Positions 44,497-55,468 are shown, counted from the stretch's first letter. The stretch: DNA of 64,000 nucleotides from Euborellia annulipes (GCA_023213315.1 JAKCPI010007900.1:111530-175529), one strand, 5' to 3'. Notes: generated by a model from the letters alone, not told the origin. Numbers and translations: made by a program.

Positions 44497-44791
44497 CAAG
44501 GGCGGATACAAGGGGGTAATTACTCCCGCCCCCCGATATTTGAGAAAAATATTTTTCTTGGAAATTAAATTTTATTTTTAATATAAAATTTGAAAAATTA
44601 ATAGGTACTTCAAAAGTTGATTTGTATATATATTTTTATTTTCTCATACAAATAAATAAATTTTTGTTGTATGAGACGGGATGCAAACCCGTGGCCCCTA
44701 GCAGAAGAGGCAAGCACTCTACCACTGTGCTATGACCCAAGGGCAAAAAAATATTACCTCGCCCCGAAAAACTCCTCTGGATCCACCCTTG
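44497..44791. mobile_element. Family I MITE, inverted neighbour, carrying a tRNA-like SINE
   Basis: Ends CAAGGGCGGATACAAGGGG and (inverse right) CAAGGGTGGATCCAGAGGAG. The flanks ATTATTAC and TTTATTAC match 7 of 8, consistent with a hAT 8-bp duplication. It lies in the opposite orientation to 44067-44418, 78 bp away. Confidence 0.7.
44660..44745 (-). repeat. tRNA-like SINE head
   Basis: On the minus strand ATAGCACAGTGGTAGAGTGC (A box) and CCACGGGTTTGCATCCCG (B box, T-arm stem) are well spaced. It is followed by ATTTATTTATTTG rather than an acceptor complement, so it is a SINE head inside a hAT MITE. Confidence 0.6.
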
Positions 44792-46640
44792 TTTATTACA
44801 GACCATAAACCATCTCTTTAGCCTCTACTAATGAATTTGTGAATCATTTGGGCCGCCTAACTTCTAGGAATCTTTCAGAAACGAGAAAACGAAATTGTTT
44901 ATGTTCCCCATGGTCTTGCGGGAATTTGATTTAATTACTTGAGTCTCCTTGAGAACCCCAGAAATAAATTTCAGCCTCTATCTAGAGGATGGGGCTTTTT
45001 ATAGTTTTTCGATTATAGCTCCAAAACGGTCTCCTATTAGAGAAATTGTAGAGTTAATTTCGTATCAAATGGGTAAAATTCGTTAGAAGGAAATAATTAA
45101 AATCGAGTTAAATATTACCGTTGATTCGAAAAAAATTTAGATTTAGAATATGTTAATTATCTTTCAATTGGTTCATTAAATTCGGTCCACTATTATTTAT
45201 ATATCTTTCCATAATAAATAAAATCAATATTTTATATGGGGAAGATTAATTAATTTTTCTTCTACTATACTATAAACTAAATTAATTGAACGGAACTCCT
45301 ATAGCATAAGATAACATAAACGATTTATTATATAAACTTAATTTAAACATCCATTAAATGCTTTTAAATCAATATTTATATGGAAAAATTAATTGAATTT
45401 TACATTATTTATCATTTTCTAATTTTGATAAAATATTTTTTTTTATCAACAGTAAGTTATTTTTAATCTTATTAATGAAGATCGTAACCTATTTTCTCTA
45501 ATAACGAAAACTAATTAAAGATTTGATCTCTAATTAAATTTAAACTATCAAACGTAGACTCTAGTCGAACCACTATGTATTAACATTAAAAAAATTAAAT
45601 TAAAAACACTAGGTTATAAGTTTAAGAGATTTATTAAAAATTAACATTTTTTAACACTAAATGCGCATTTAGACACTCAAGTAAGATTTTTTTATTCCAT
45701 GCTGGCTCCTATGGCTCCTGTTGATTATCACTCAGCCATTGAATTTCTTTTCTAATTATGCTTATTTATTTTCTATTAGAAAATATTTAATTTTTTTCAA
45801 AAATCGCCCATGAACAAGAACATTACTGTTTGATTGAAATAAATTTATACATGAATTTATTATAAAACAACAGGGAGGGTGGCACGTGCCCCATTTTACC
45901 CCCTGGTATGGCCACCTTATGCTCCATGCCTGATTGTTTCATTTTTTTAAGACCTCGCAATAAAGTAATCAAACATTAGGGATGGCGTATTTATTCCTAC
46001 CGCTTCTCCCCCACTGTGACACTGTTATTTTAGATATAACAAAACTATTGGGGAAGGGAGGGAGTACGTGACTAAGAAATAATACAAATTGTAAGCGGAC
46101 AGAGGGTCTATTCTCCTATCGAGAGACAAAGAAATAAATAAATAAACTTCTGTCACAATAACATACAAAAGAGGCGCATTCCCTAAAAATTAACAAATAA
46201 GTTGTTGACCCTCAGGGATTTTTTCTTTTTTTTTAAACTTAGTTTTTTGAATTGAAAAAATAAACAATTTATTTTACGTAGCAATGACCAACACTTTAGC
46301 TAGACATATGAATAGTGATAAATAATATAGATTTATTTTAATGTTTTAATTTATGAAATTTAATGAATATAATATAGGCCTACACAATTAAATTCAATAT
46401 TACCACTTCCTCTATGTGTCTGCTTGTTCGTTGTTAGAAACCAACAATTAAACATTTATGTTTAGAATTATATACATAGTGTATGTCATTTTAGAACATT
46501 TTCCACATAGAGTACTTTTCAACCGTATCCAACAACCTCATGCTTGTGCAGTATGTTTTTAAATTATTAATAACATAGAAAAAAAGGGGATGGAACTCAA
46601 CCTCTCAAATTGATCTTCAATAAATTAAAAATCTTAATTA
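44792..46640. other. No gene seen
   Basis: Mostly AT-rich. A more balanced patch at 44800-45010 and another at 45880-46120 have no open frame of note. Confidence 0.5.
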
Positions 46641-46672
46641 TGTTTCACACATATATATATATATATATATAC

Positions 46673-46745
46673 ATCTATATAAAAGTCAAAATCTGTTAGT
46701 TTGTAATGCGTACCCTCCGAAACTACTGGAAATTTTTTAATAGTA
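46673..46745 (+). repeat. Helitron 5'-end fragment
   Basis: A|TCTATATAAAAGTCAAAATC with a following CTCCGAAACTACTGGA, after a TA microsatellite at 46643-46671. The start matches that of 25491 and it is truncated soon after. Confidence 0.55.
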
Positions 46746-46861
46746 AATAGGTTATTATTAATTCAGGGCTCAAAAAATTCCAGAATTTCCACATTAGGAA
46801 ACATTGGGTTCTATCTCTCCTTATGAAAAATTCATTATAATAAAATAATTAATTGGTCCTC

Positions 46862-46897
46862 GGGCCTTGATTTAGTGGTTAGCGTGCTGGCCATTTG
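46862..46897 (+). repeat. tRNA-like A-box fragment
   Basis: TTAGTGGTTAGCGTGCTGGCC is a typical A-box/anticodon-arm start of a tRNA-derived SINE; it is cut off by the next element at TTGTA|CAGTGAG. Confidence 0.45.
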
Positions 46898-46899
46898 TA

Positions 46900-47075
46900 C
46901 AGTGAGCGCCTCAATTAAGTCCCCATCTGGGAACTAGAGCATTAAGTATATGGTATAGTAAATGGTATACTGTACCAGATTTTATTTTACCTCTTCGGTC
47001 ATTAAAATTATTTCTCTATATACCATATACTATACCATATACTTAATGCTCTAGTTCCCAGGTGGGGACTTAATA
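46900..47075. repeat. Family M foldback MITE
   Basis: Starts TA|CAGTGAGCGCC. The arms 46914-46970 and 47019-47072 pair over about 55 bp (TTAAGTCCCCATCTGGGAAC and inverse). The right terminus is lost where an HP half begins. CAGTGAG at a TA resembles family B, but the body is different. Confidence 0.6.
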
Positions 47076-47094
47076 CATAACTTTTAATTATCCA

Positions 47095-47640
47095 AGGTAA
47101 GAGAAAGTTGTGTGCTGTGCGACCAGTCACACCAGATTTTTTTTACTTTCTCTTACCCTATATATGAAATATATAGAGAGAGAAAGTATTGCGATCATGT
47201 CAAAAATTCGATGTCGGATTGGTCTGTGTGTTTCTCTGTGGGTGTGTGGACATTTTTAACTATGAAGGAAATGAACTACGACGTTGGAATTTTATATTTA
47301 AGTTAGGTACCCTTCGAACACGTGAAAATAAGCCTTTAAACAAAATCGGCCAAAAAGTACTACTACTTTACTGACGTACTTTTTCAGTTTTTTTTCGATT
47401 TTCTCAAAATTCGCTCCAACGATTTTTTTTTTTTTTAAATTCATAAATCAATTATTTTTTAGATGCTCTTTAAAATGTATATTCTCATTTTGCCGTTAAA
47501 ATCTTTTGAAGACCACTTTACTCCTGTACAGTACATCATAGGAAAGATAGGAGAAATGGTTGCTATGGTAACAGAATTTAAATCTTTTTCTTTTTAGAAT
47601 AAAATTCATATAAATCGATTATTTATGCCCTTTTAAAAAG
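47095..47640 (+). repeat. HP half followed by family A copy
   Basis: GTAAGAGAAAGTTGTGTGCT...CACACCAGATT (an HP right arm) abuts directly on a new A copy starting TACTTTCTCTTACCCTATAT. The copy runs through TCGGCCAAAAAGTACTACTA to the GAAATGGTTGCTATGGTAAC block and ends without HP. The head-to-tail junction suggests tandem copies. Confidence 0.75.
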
Positions 47641-48094
47641 TATATCAGTAATATTTTGTGAAAATTGTTTCAAGTACATTTTATTCGTTATATTTAATTT
47701 TTTTTTTATTATTTATTATTAATAGTGGTATTTTAATTATTTAATTAAATTTTATTAATATTAAAATTCCTGATCAAAAGCTATTGTCTTCATGTAGCTT
47801 CTTTTCTCTTTTCTAAACTCTATGCCTTCATAGATACTCTTTGCTCTTATTCTATACTCGTTGATTCAAGTTGAAATTGGTCTTGTGATATTCTGACGTT
47901 TAATTTTTTTTTGTGTTGTGTTCTCTCCTTGTCTTCAATATTCTCATCGAAATTTTCTTCTCAAATGTGTGAGTAGCATTTATAAATAAATAAATATTAA
48001 TATTTTAATAAAATATATTGGTAGATATAATTATTAATAAGGTTATTTTTGATATATGACAGCACTCATCCGTAGACATATTCATTCCATACAA
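47641..48094. other. No gene seen
   Basis: AT-rich, with one donor-like TGT|GTGAGTAG at 47969 lacking an acceptor. Confidence 0.45.
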
Positions 48095-48930
48095 ATACAC
48101 AACAGAATTCCTTAATTATATTATTTAAATAATTAGTACAAATTTAAAATTATATAATTCCTGATTTATTATGCCATGGATTTACGATCGTATATATTTT
48201 TAATTTAATTTAGGGCTATAAACATACAAAAACACCTTCACAGAAACCTAATCAATTTTCTTGAATTTTTGAATTAACAAATTTTTTTATCTAGGGAATT
48301 GTTATAATGTGGGGAAATGATAAACTGACTCATCACAAAATCAAAAATATTTGCTTGCATTTATCGAAAATAACATTATTAATCATTTAATTTAGTAAAT
48401 ATTAATATAATATTTTGAGGCTTCTAATGATTTTATCATGAAAGCTTTCAAACATTTTTTTTTATTTACTAGTATATATTTTATTTTATTATTAATCTTA
48501 TTTTATTATTTAATTAATAGTCTATTTGTTCTTTTTTTATTAAAGAGACTTATTCATTTGAACTTCACTTTTCTTCATTGTTTTAATTTAAACCAAATGA
48601 CTTCATCATATAAATTTACCTAGTATATATCTATTCTCTAAGATTATATGTTGATGAAATAGTAGGCACCAAGGAAAATGGGATTTTTTGAATATTTATA
48701 AATATTAAGCTTAGTTAGGATAACTTCTATGGTTAATATTAAAGCAGCAACATGCGTTTTCTTATATGATTATTTCATTGTTTTTATTTTTTTTTTTTTT
48801 TACAATACACAACAGAATCACTCAATTATATTATTTAAATAATTATATAATTCTTGATTAATTGTAGGCACCCAGGAATTTTTATGTGTTGTGAATTTTT
48901 TGAAAATTCATATATCTAAGCTTAGGGATA
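48095..48930. repeat. Local duplicated segments
   Basis: AATACACAACAGAAT...AATTATATTATTTAAATAATT occurs near 48095 and 48803, and GTAGGCACC.AGGAA with a later TAAGCTTAG near 48662 and 48865. The order is conserved, so a segment of about 200-700 bp was copied and partly rearranged. Confidence 0.5.
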
Positions 48931-49310
48931 AATTCCTTTTATTAATGTAATGGTTACAGGATCCCAGGTCCATTTTTACAAGTTATTACTATCAAGCTAA
49001 TTTTCCGTGAGTAACTTCATTTTGAAGAGACGACCAATTTTTTTTCTTTTACAATTCTTGATTGTGGTAGCTAACAAGAGTAGCAGGGATATAATATTTC
49101 AATTTGACAATTCTCAAAAATTTATTATTATTTATTATTTATGTGCATTTTGGAAGGGGAGGACTCTTTGATCAAACCATATATTTTTTAGGACAAATAT
49201 ATTTTTTTCAATATGATAGTAATAACTTGTAAAAATGGGCCTGGGATCCTGGACTATTTAGAAGAGATTTCCATCTTTTTTTATAAAAACAATGAAATAA
49301 TCACATGAGA
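48755..49310. repeat. Family B-related expanded foldback with inner palindrome
   Basis: ATGATTATTTCATTGTTTTT (48767) and the inverse AAAAACAATGAAATAATCAC (49285) are B arms, but the outer CAGTGAGGG ends are missing. Inside, CAGGATCCCAGGTCCATTTT (48957) and its inverse at 49233-49252 form a second stem of about 38 bp. Confidence 0.45.
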
Positions 49311-49551
49311 AAACTTAATTAATAAAAATACTTTTTTTTTCTCTCGACTGTCTCCATTTTCTTGGTTTCTTGGTTCATTGGTTTTTTGTTAACTCTTCTT
49401 CTTTGGCTTGATGCATCTTAAAGTTGGAAAAAATGAGCTCGGGAAGCCTCTTTAAGATTAGTTGAAGTGATATTTTTTAGAAAATAAATCAAAACTCCCT
49501 TTGTTTTCAACATTTCAAGCTGAAATTTGCACTGAATATTCAGAGGCTGTG

Positions 49552-49747
49552 GATATTCAATTAGGAGAGGACGGGAGCCTTCCCGGAACACAGCAGCCAA
49601 ATGAAAATAAAAAACGTTATATCCTTTCGCTGACGTTTCGAGCGCTAGTCGCACTCATCTTTAGGGGACGTCGGCGACAGGATATAACGTTTTTTATTTT
49701 CACTTGGCTGCTGTGTCGGGAAGGCTCCAGTCCTCTCCTAATTTAAT
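49552..49747. repeat. Foldback with Penelope-type motif at its centre
   Basis: The arms AATTAGGAGAGGACGGGAGC and inverse, through ACACAGCAGCCAA and AACGTTATATCC, pair over about 80 bp. The loop contains on the minus strand CTAAAGA, T, GAGTGC/GCGCTC stem, GAAACGTC: a hammerhead-like core with one changed base. The arms can also be read as terminal repeats of a Penelope element in inverted arrangement. Confidence 0.6.
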
Positions 49748-49809
49748 AATTAATTTTTATATTAACCCCCCCCCCCAAAAAAAAAAAAAAATATCCAAAA
49801 TCAACTATT

Positions 49810-50460
49810 TTTACTTTCTCTTACCTCTATATATGTTAATATTATTTATATAGAGAGAAAGTATTGGATTTATGTCAAAAATTCGATGTCGAGATTTTGA
49901 TTGATATACACGTTTTGAGGTCCCCATAATTCAAAAAAGTGATTTTCACGACATTGTCTGTCTGTCTGTCTGTGGACAAAATATCTCAAGAACGAAAAGA
50001 GCTGCGAGGTTGAAATTTTATGTTTAAGTTAGGCACCCCCCTGGGACGTGACATGAAGCTTTTGATCAAAATCGGCCAAAAAGTTCTAATAATTTACTGA
50101 TGTACTTTTTCAGTTTTTTTTCGAATTTCTCAAAATTCGCTTCAACAATTTTGATTAAAATTCAAAAATCAATTATTTTTTAGATTCTCTTTAAAATGTA
50201 TATTCTCATTTTGCCATTGAAATCTTCTGAAGCACTCTTGTACTCCGTAGAAAAGATAGGAGAAATGGTTGCCATGGTAACAAAATATAAACATTTTCCT
50301 ATACTTATAAATTTTACATCTTGAAATTCGAATGTACCGTACTGTCGGAAACTAAATATATGTCAACACGAAAAATCTGGTGTGACAAGCACAGAACACA
50401 ACTTTCTCTTGCCGAAGGGTAAGAGAAAGTTGTGTGCTGTTCTACCAGTCACACCAGATT
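49810..50460 (+). repeat. Family A, complete reference copy
   Basis: Order: end hairpin (TACTTTCTCTTACC...GAGAGAAAGTATTGG), TTCGATGTCGAGATTTTGAT, CACGTTTTGAGGTCCCC, TCTG repeats, CTCAAGAACGAAAAGAGCTG, AAATCGGCCAAAAAGTTCTA, the GATTTTTCTCAAAATTCGCT-type block, GGTTGCCATGGTAACAAAAT, TCGGAAACTAAATATATGTC and HP at 50374-50460. About 650 bp. No open frame or target duplication found. Confidence 0.85.
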
Positions 50461-50562
50461 TTTTAAATTTAATTCCACTCGTGCTTTATTAAGGTGACTT
50501 TAATTTAAAACGATCCTCAAATCTAATTTTTGGGATCATAATATGTTCTTCTGTTATCCTAA

Positions 50563-50984
50563 GAGCTGGTTGCCTCACTTCTAGTGAACTAACCAACTTA
50601 TCAAATCATCGATATAGTAAACAACAACACGCTTAGCTTTCGAGTTAAAAAAAATGAATTTTTTTTTTACATATATTTAGCTAATTGAAGTATAACTAAA
50701 GTTTTGTAAAGTTAGAAACTTAATAAAGGCATCATTTATAAAAATTAGTAATTATTATAAATTAAAATTTTAAGAAAAATTTAGACATTAAAAAATAAAT
50801 AAAGAATGCTTGTGTTTATAATTTCACCCGTTAATTACGCCTTATACAGAACTTTGGGTCTTAACTACGATGTGGGCTTTATTTAATCATATGATTAGCT
50901 TTACTAGATGTGAAAAGACACGAGTCATAGTCAACTAGCTTATCCGAGGGATAGCTAGTTAATTAGAAGTGAAGCAACCAACCA
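50563..50984 (-). mobile_element. Family G MITE, intact, TAA duplication
   Basis: 422 bp with ends GAGCTGGTTGCCTCACTTCT and (inverse right) TGGTTGGTTGCTTCACTTCT, TAA on both sides. Interior as in 2983-3398 but in opposite orientation. Confidence 0.75.
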
Positions 50985-50987
50985 TAA

Positions 50988-51865
50988 AAAAATAAATAAG
51001 AAAATATTGAATGTGTTTTGTATTTTATTTCTAATCAGACAATTTTTTCGGGATTATATATTTATTTATTTTAATACGCCACCCATTTTTAAAAAAAAAG
51101 ACCTTATTTAATTTTCAATTTCTAATATAATCAATATTTGAATAAAATTATTAAAATTTCACTATAAAATGCTTTTAACATGAAAATATTTTTTTTTTAG
51201 CGATGATATTTTATCAATTTCAGGTTTTGGTGTTAGATTTTCTTTAAAAAAAAAAACTAAATTTCTTGTTTACCAACTAAATGCTATTAATTAAAATAAA
51301 ATCAATATCAAAACGCAAATTATAAGCAGATAAGATGTTTGAGAATAAAATATTAGAAATATATGTTATTTAAAAAAAAATTAGAATTATTTAAATGTGT
51401 ACATTATCTTAGTCGGGAATCGACAAGGCTATATATAAATATTTGTGGTGTGTGTGAGTTTGAGAGCCTGGAGCCAGGAAAGGCTGATGTTCCAAGACAC
51501 GCAGTCAAATGGCCAGAGAACTGCTTTAGAACACAGGCTTTACCTTCTTTACCTTCGCTGTGAAATAGTCCAACAAAAAAAAAAAAAACCTCTCGGAGAA
51601 AAAGGGATAATTCGGTGTTAGAGAAAAATAAAAACATGTTTATCTAAAAGTGAAATATGAATTAAAATCCCTATTAATTAGAATATAATAAAAAAGTACA
51701 TATAATGAGACGAGAGAAAAACTCTCTCTTCTCATTCGGATAAAATACCATCTTAGGTTTAAGTCAAGGTCAGGGAGTCATTCATTAAAAATTTAATTGT
51801 TTCCCGAGGTTATGAATTTTAGAAATGTCTGTAAATGTCTGTTTTATATAAATTTTACGGTCGTA
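50988..51865. other. No gene seen; one balanced patch
   Basis: AT-rich except 51395-51560, where a unique segment with overlapping frames on both strands occurs (66 and 77 codons); no domain or splice signals. Confidence 0.45.
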
Positions 51866-52498
51866 CAACTTTCTCTTAACTTCGGTAATCGAAAGTTGTG
51901 TTCTGTACTTGTCACACCAGATTTTTTGTGTCGATATATATTTAGTTTCCGCCGATATATTAAAATTCAAGATGTAAAATTTATAAACATAGAAAAATAT
52001 TGATATTTTGTTACCATGGTCAACGCATTTCTCCCATCTTTCCTATAAAGTACAAGAGTAAAGTGGTCTTCAAACAATTTTGAGAGCACAATGAGAATAT
52101 ACATTTTAAAGAGCATCTAAAAAATAATGGATTTTTGAATTTTAATCTAAATCGATAGAGCGGATTTTGAGAAAATAGAAAGAAAAAAAAATTAAAAAAG
52201 TATATCAGTACAGTACTAGTACTTTTTTTTAGCCGATTTTGTTTAAAAGCTTATTTTCGCCCCTTGGGGGGTGCCTAACTTAAATATAAAATTTCAGCCT
52301 CGTAGCTCTTATCGTTGTTGAGATATTTTGTTCACAGACAGACAGACAGACCATGTTGCGAAAACTTCTTTTTTGGACCTCAAAACGTGTATATCCATCA
52401 AAGTCTCAACATCGAATTTTTAACATGAATCCAATACTTTCTCTCTATATACCCATTATATGTATATTAACATATACATATAGGTAAGAGAAAGTAAA
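51866..52498 (-). repeat. Family A, complete copy (one HP arm shortened)
   Basis: In minus orientation: HP remnant, TTTAGTTTCCGCCGATATAT, AACATAGAAAAATATTGATA, GTACAAGAGTAAAGTGGTCT, AGTACTAGTACTTTTTTTTA, TTGGGGGGTGCCTAACTTAA, CAGACAGACAGACCATGTTG and the end hairpin with AGGTAAGAGAAAGTAAAAA. Confidence 0.85.
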
Positions 52499-53689
52499 AA
52501 TGAATTTGGATCATATCTCACCGTTGAGTTGAATTTTAATTTCAACCTTGCATTCCAATATTTCGACAGGTTTTTTAGACGGAAATCATTTAAAATGCAG
52601 AGCAAATTTTTGAATGAATTTATTGTCTTGAAATATCCTATTTGACCCTGGCTAGTTATTCGAATAAGATTTGACATTCTTAATATTTTTAATATATAAA
52701 AACTAAAACGTGAATTTTCAACAAAAATAAAAGAACGTCACTATTTTGAACAATAAAATGTAAAAATTTCGAAAAAAACATCCCTCGTGAATAGTTTGGA
52801 TAAACTAGAAATATGTACATTTTATTATCGAAAAAGGAATTTGTTTTGTTTTCTCAATTAAATTCTACAGTATTAGGAATCGCAAATATTTTCTCTCATT
52901 TTTATTATTTACCTGGCTAGATGGTATACAAATTCCAAATTCTCAATTTATAAAAGTACAGCTATAAAACGACTATTAAAAATGAATTATAAATATTTCT
53001 ATATCTTACTTTTAACTAATAAATTATTTTCCTCTAAGCATTTATATAATTTGCCCTGGATTCAATTTAATTTTTTTCCCCCAAAGTACATCTGATAAAT
53101 TTGTTCAATTGTCCAATTGGCCTCTGCACTGGGACTGATCTCCCCTTCTCATTGTCTCTTTGATTTTCCTCTGGAGAACCATTCTCATCAATAGAACGAT
53201 CATTGAGGAAAAAACCACTATTTTTTCCTTATATAAAATTTCAAAATTTTCTATATAATCACGATCAGTGATAGCGCCGACACTGATCACGATTCTATAA
53301 TACTCACCTGTAACTTACTAATTAAATTTTTGCATTTTTTTGTTTTATTGATACTTTTTCGTAGATTTGTGAGATTATTAACCCCCTCCCCCGCCAAAAA
53401 AAAAAAATTTATTAAATATGCATGTATGTGTAGTGTGTGTGTATATGTGTATATCTCAACTTCTAACATGATTTTAGTTTTAGTTAAAGATACTGTATTT
53501 AATATGATTACGATTATAGTTGGTTAGGTGATGGAAATTTTTAAGAGAGAAATTATAATATTTTAAATCGTCTTTTGATATTTTTTCGAGTTTCTTTAAA
53601 TAAATACTTTTTTCTTTATTTAGACATTACAATTTTGTGAGCTTAGGCTTGTTTAAGGGTTGAAAATAACAATCTTATTAACTAAAATG
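52499..53689. other. No gene seen; small hairpin at 53263-53289
   Basis: AT-rich. GATCAGTG and CACTGATC form a 10-nt-loop hairpin at 53263-53289. On the minus strand TTACAG|GTGAGT at about 53299 looks splice-like but has no pyrimidine tract. Confidence 0.4.
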
Positions 53690-54050
53690 TAAAGAGATGA
53701 GTTTGTGTTTGATTGGGCAAAAATTGCGCCCTGGTCCTGGTTCGAGTCCAGGGGGGGAAATTTTCGTAAATTTGCGAGATGAGTTTGTGTTTGAATGGGC
53801 CAAGATTGCGCCCTCTGGACTCGAACCAGGACCGGGGCCCAATTTTTGCCCAATCAAACATTAATTCATCTCTCAAATATACAAAAATTGCGCCCCTGGA
53901 CTCGAACCAGGACCGGAGCCCAATTTTTGCCCAATCAAACACAAACTCATCTCGCAAATTTGCTACCTTAAACGATGTATTGGCTGGCTTATTTACAATC
54001 TATTTGAGCGTTGATTGAAAAAATTCCATCTTTTTTTTTAAGACAAAGCT
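53690..54050. repeat. SINE H cluster, three head segments in mixed orientation
   Basis: The tRNA-like head (GGTTCGAGTCCAGGG and inverse CCTGGACTCGAACCAGGACC) and the ATTGGGCAAAAATTGCGCC / TTTGCCCAATCAAACA blocks occur three times, the first inverted relative to the others. The final copy continues into TTAAACGATGTATTGGCTGG and TTTGAGCGTTG. Frames of up to 91 codons here only translate this repeat. Confidence 0.65.
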
Positions 54051-54194
54051 CTACCTAGTTATATATTTTTTAATATCAATACTTTACATTTTTCATATAT
54101 TTCTTAGTCTAGTAACACATACACCCTCTTCCACCCCATCACACACACAAATGCATATACCAGTTTAATATTATAAAAATATCTTGGGACTTGA

Positions 54195-54362
54195 TAAACT
54201 AATTGATAGTTTTGTTCTATGTTTATCACGCCAGATTTTTTGTGTCCACATATATTTAAGTTCTGATAATAGACCTAAATTAGAATTAAAAATGTAGAAT
54301 TTATAAATAGGAAAATATTTATATTTTGTTACCATGGCAAGCATTTCGGGAAAGTAAAAAAT
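54195..54362 (-). repeat. Family A, deletion derivative
   Basis: An HP arm (TCTATGTTTATCACGCCAGA) and the GTTACCATGGCAAGCATTTC block jump directly to the terminal GGGAAAGTAAAAA. Most of the interior is missing. Confidence 0.65.
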
Positions 54363-55014
54363 GGCTATCTGTTTCTAATGTATTTTTTTTAAGGGATATG
54401 ATTTTTACTTTGTCTTTAAATTAAAATGATTTTTCTTTAAATTCCCCATTTAAAATTATATTCTAATAATTTATATTCTTTCTAATTTGGATCGTTGCCA
54501 ATCTATTAGGATAGAATCCCGTCCCCACCCTCAACCCACCCCCCACCCCACGCCTCCCCCACTCTCGGGGGCTCAAAGGTGCTTGGCCAATCAGCTGATA
54601 GAAGGTTTAAGACTATGAGCTTGGTCCCGAGTCTATACACATTTGAATGTAAAATCTACCTGTATATTCAAATAGCAAAGTCAAAGAGGTTCAGTAGAGT
54701 GGGGACAGTGATAGGTGAAGCACCTTCCGCGTTAAAAAAATCCCATCCCTCATTTGGGGAATGGCGTCGCTTGGGGGCAGACGTGTCCAAGTGTGAGCTC
54801 CTGCAAAAATTCGCCTTTCTTCTAAAGTTTAAGGACTTTTGAGGTAAATTTCATCTCTTTACCTACATTAATACTTGGTTTATTATCTTAAATATTAGAA
54901 ATATAAATCCCTCGACAAAAAAAATTATTTATTATTATATATAAACGTAATTGTGATTTTATAAAAATGTATTCAAATGAGCCAGTGTGGAAAAATAACA
55001 AAATATTTATATTT
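54363..55014. other. No firm gene; C-rich patch and 87-codon frame
   Basis: A CCCACCCC-rich patch at 54520-54560 and a frame at 54579-54842 with moderately balanced composition (contains RVGTVIGEAPSALKKSH and FGEWRRLGADVSKCELL). No splice sites, domain or homologue recognised. Confidence 0.3.
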
Positions 55015-55255
55015 GGAGGTGGTCCGAAGCTTGTTTCTAGGCGATAAGTGCTTTTATTTTATTAAATTGATAAAATATTTAAAGGCAAATAATAAAAAGA
55101 ATTGATTTCGCTCTCTCTCTCTCTCTCGCAAGAGTCTGTATCTCCACAAAAAATATGTGGAGGTGGTCCGAAGCTTGTTTCTAGGCGATAAGTGTATTTA
55201 TTTTTTTAATTTAATAAAATATAAATAAACTATTTAAAGACAAATAATAAAATTA
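55015..55255 (+). repeat. Tandem duplication, 144-bp offset
   Basis: GGAGGTGGTCCGAAGCTTGT, TTCTAGGCGATAAGTG and the following AT-rich part occur at 55015 and 55159. A CT microsatellite (55108-55127) lies between. Confidence 0.75.
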
Positions 55256-55468
55256 CTTAGTAGTTAGTCGGTAATTGGTTTGGCTCTCTATGCTTGACTC
55301 CCTTGCTATGGTCCGTATGCAAGTCTGGACAAGTTTGTTGGCTGGGTTAATAGATAGGCAGGCAGGCCTACGTAGCATAGATTGGCATATGGATTACACA
55401 CATTCGTATAGGCTTATTCACACCAAAGCATAGGAATATCCGTGCGTTTTATATCTAAATCTTTTTTA
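55256..55468. other. No gene seen
   Basis: Unique DNA of moderate composition. Confidence 0.5.

Noticed and set aside
44660..44745. Functional tRNA gene
   Set aside because: A and B boxes are good, but the acceptor stem does not close and the head continues into an AT-rich SINE-like body inside a hAT MITE.
47932..47970. Possible exon before GTGAGTAG
   Set aside because: No acceptor at a sensible distance, and a T/C-rich context without a distinct open segment.
53105..53300. Minus-strand TTACAG|GTGAGT as a second recursive splice site
   Set aside because: The required pyrimidine tract is missing upstream, and GTAAGT occurs within it by chance.
53682..54018. Frames of up to 91 codons with repeated DSNQDR-like peptides
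   Set aside because: They are translations of tRNA-derived SINE heads containing the B box, in both orientations.
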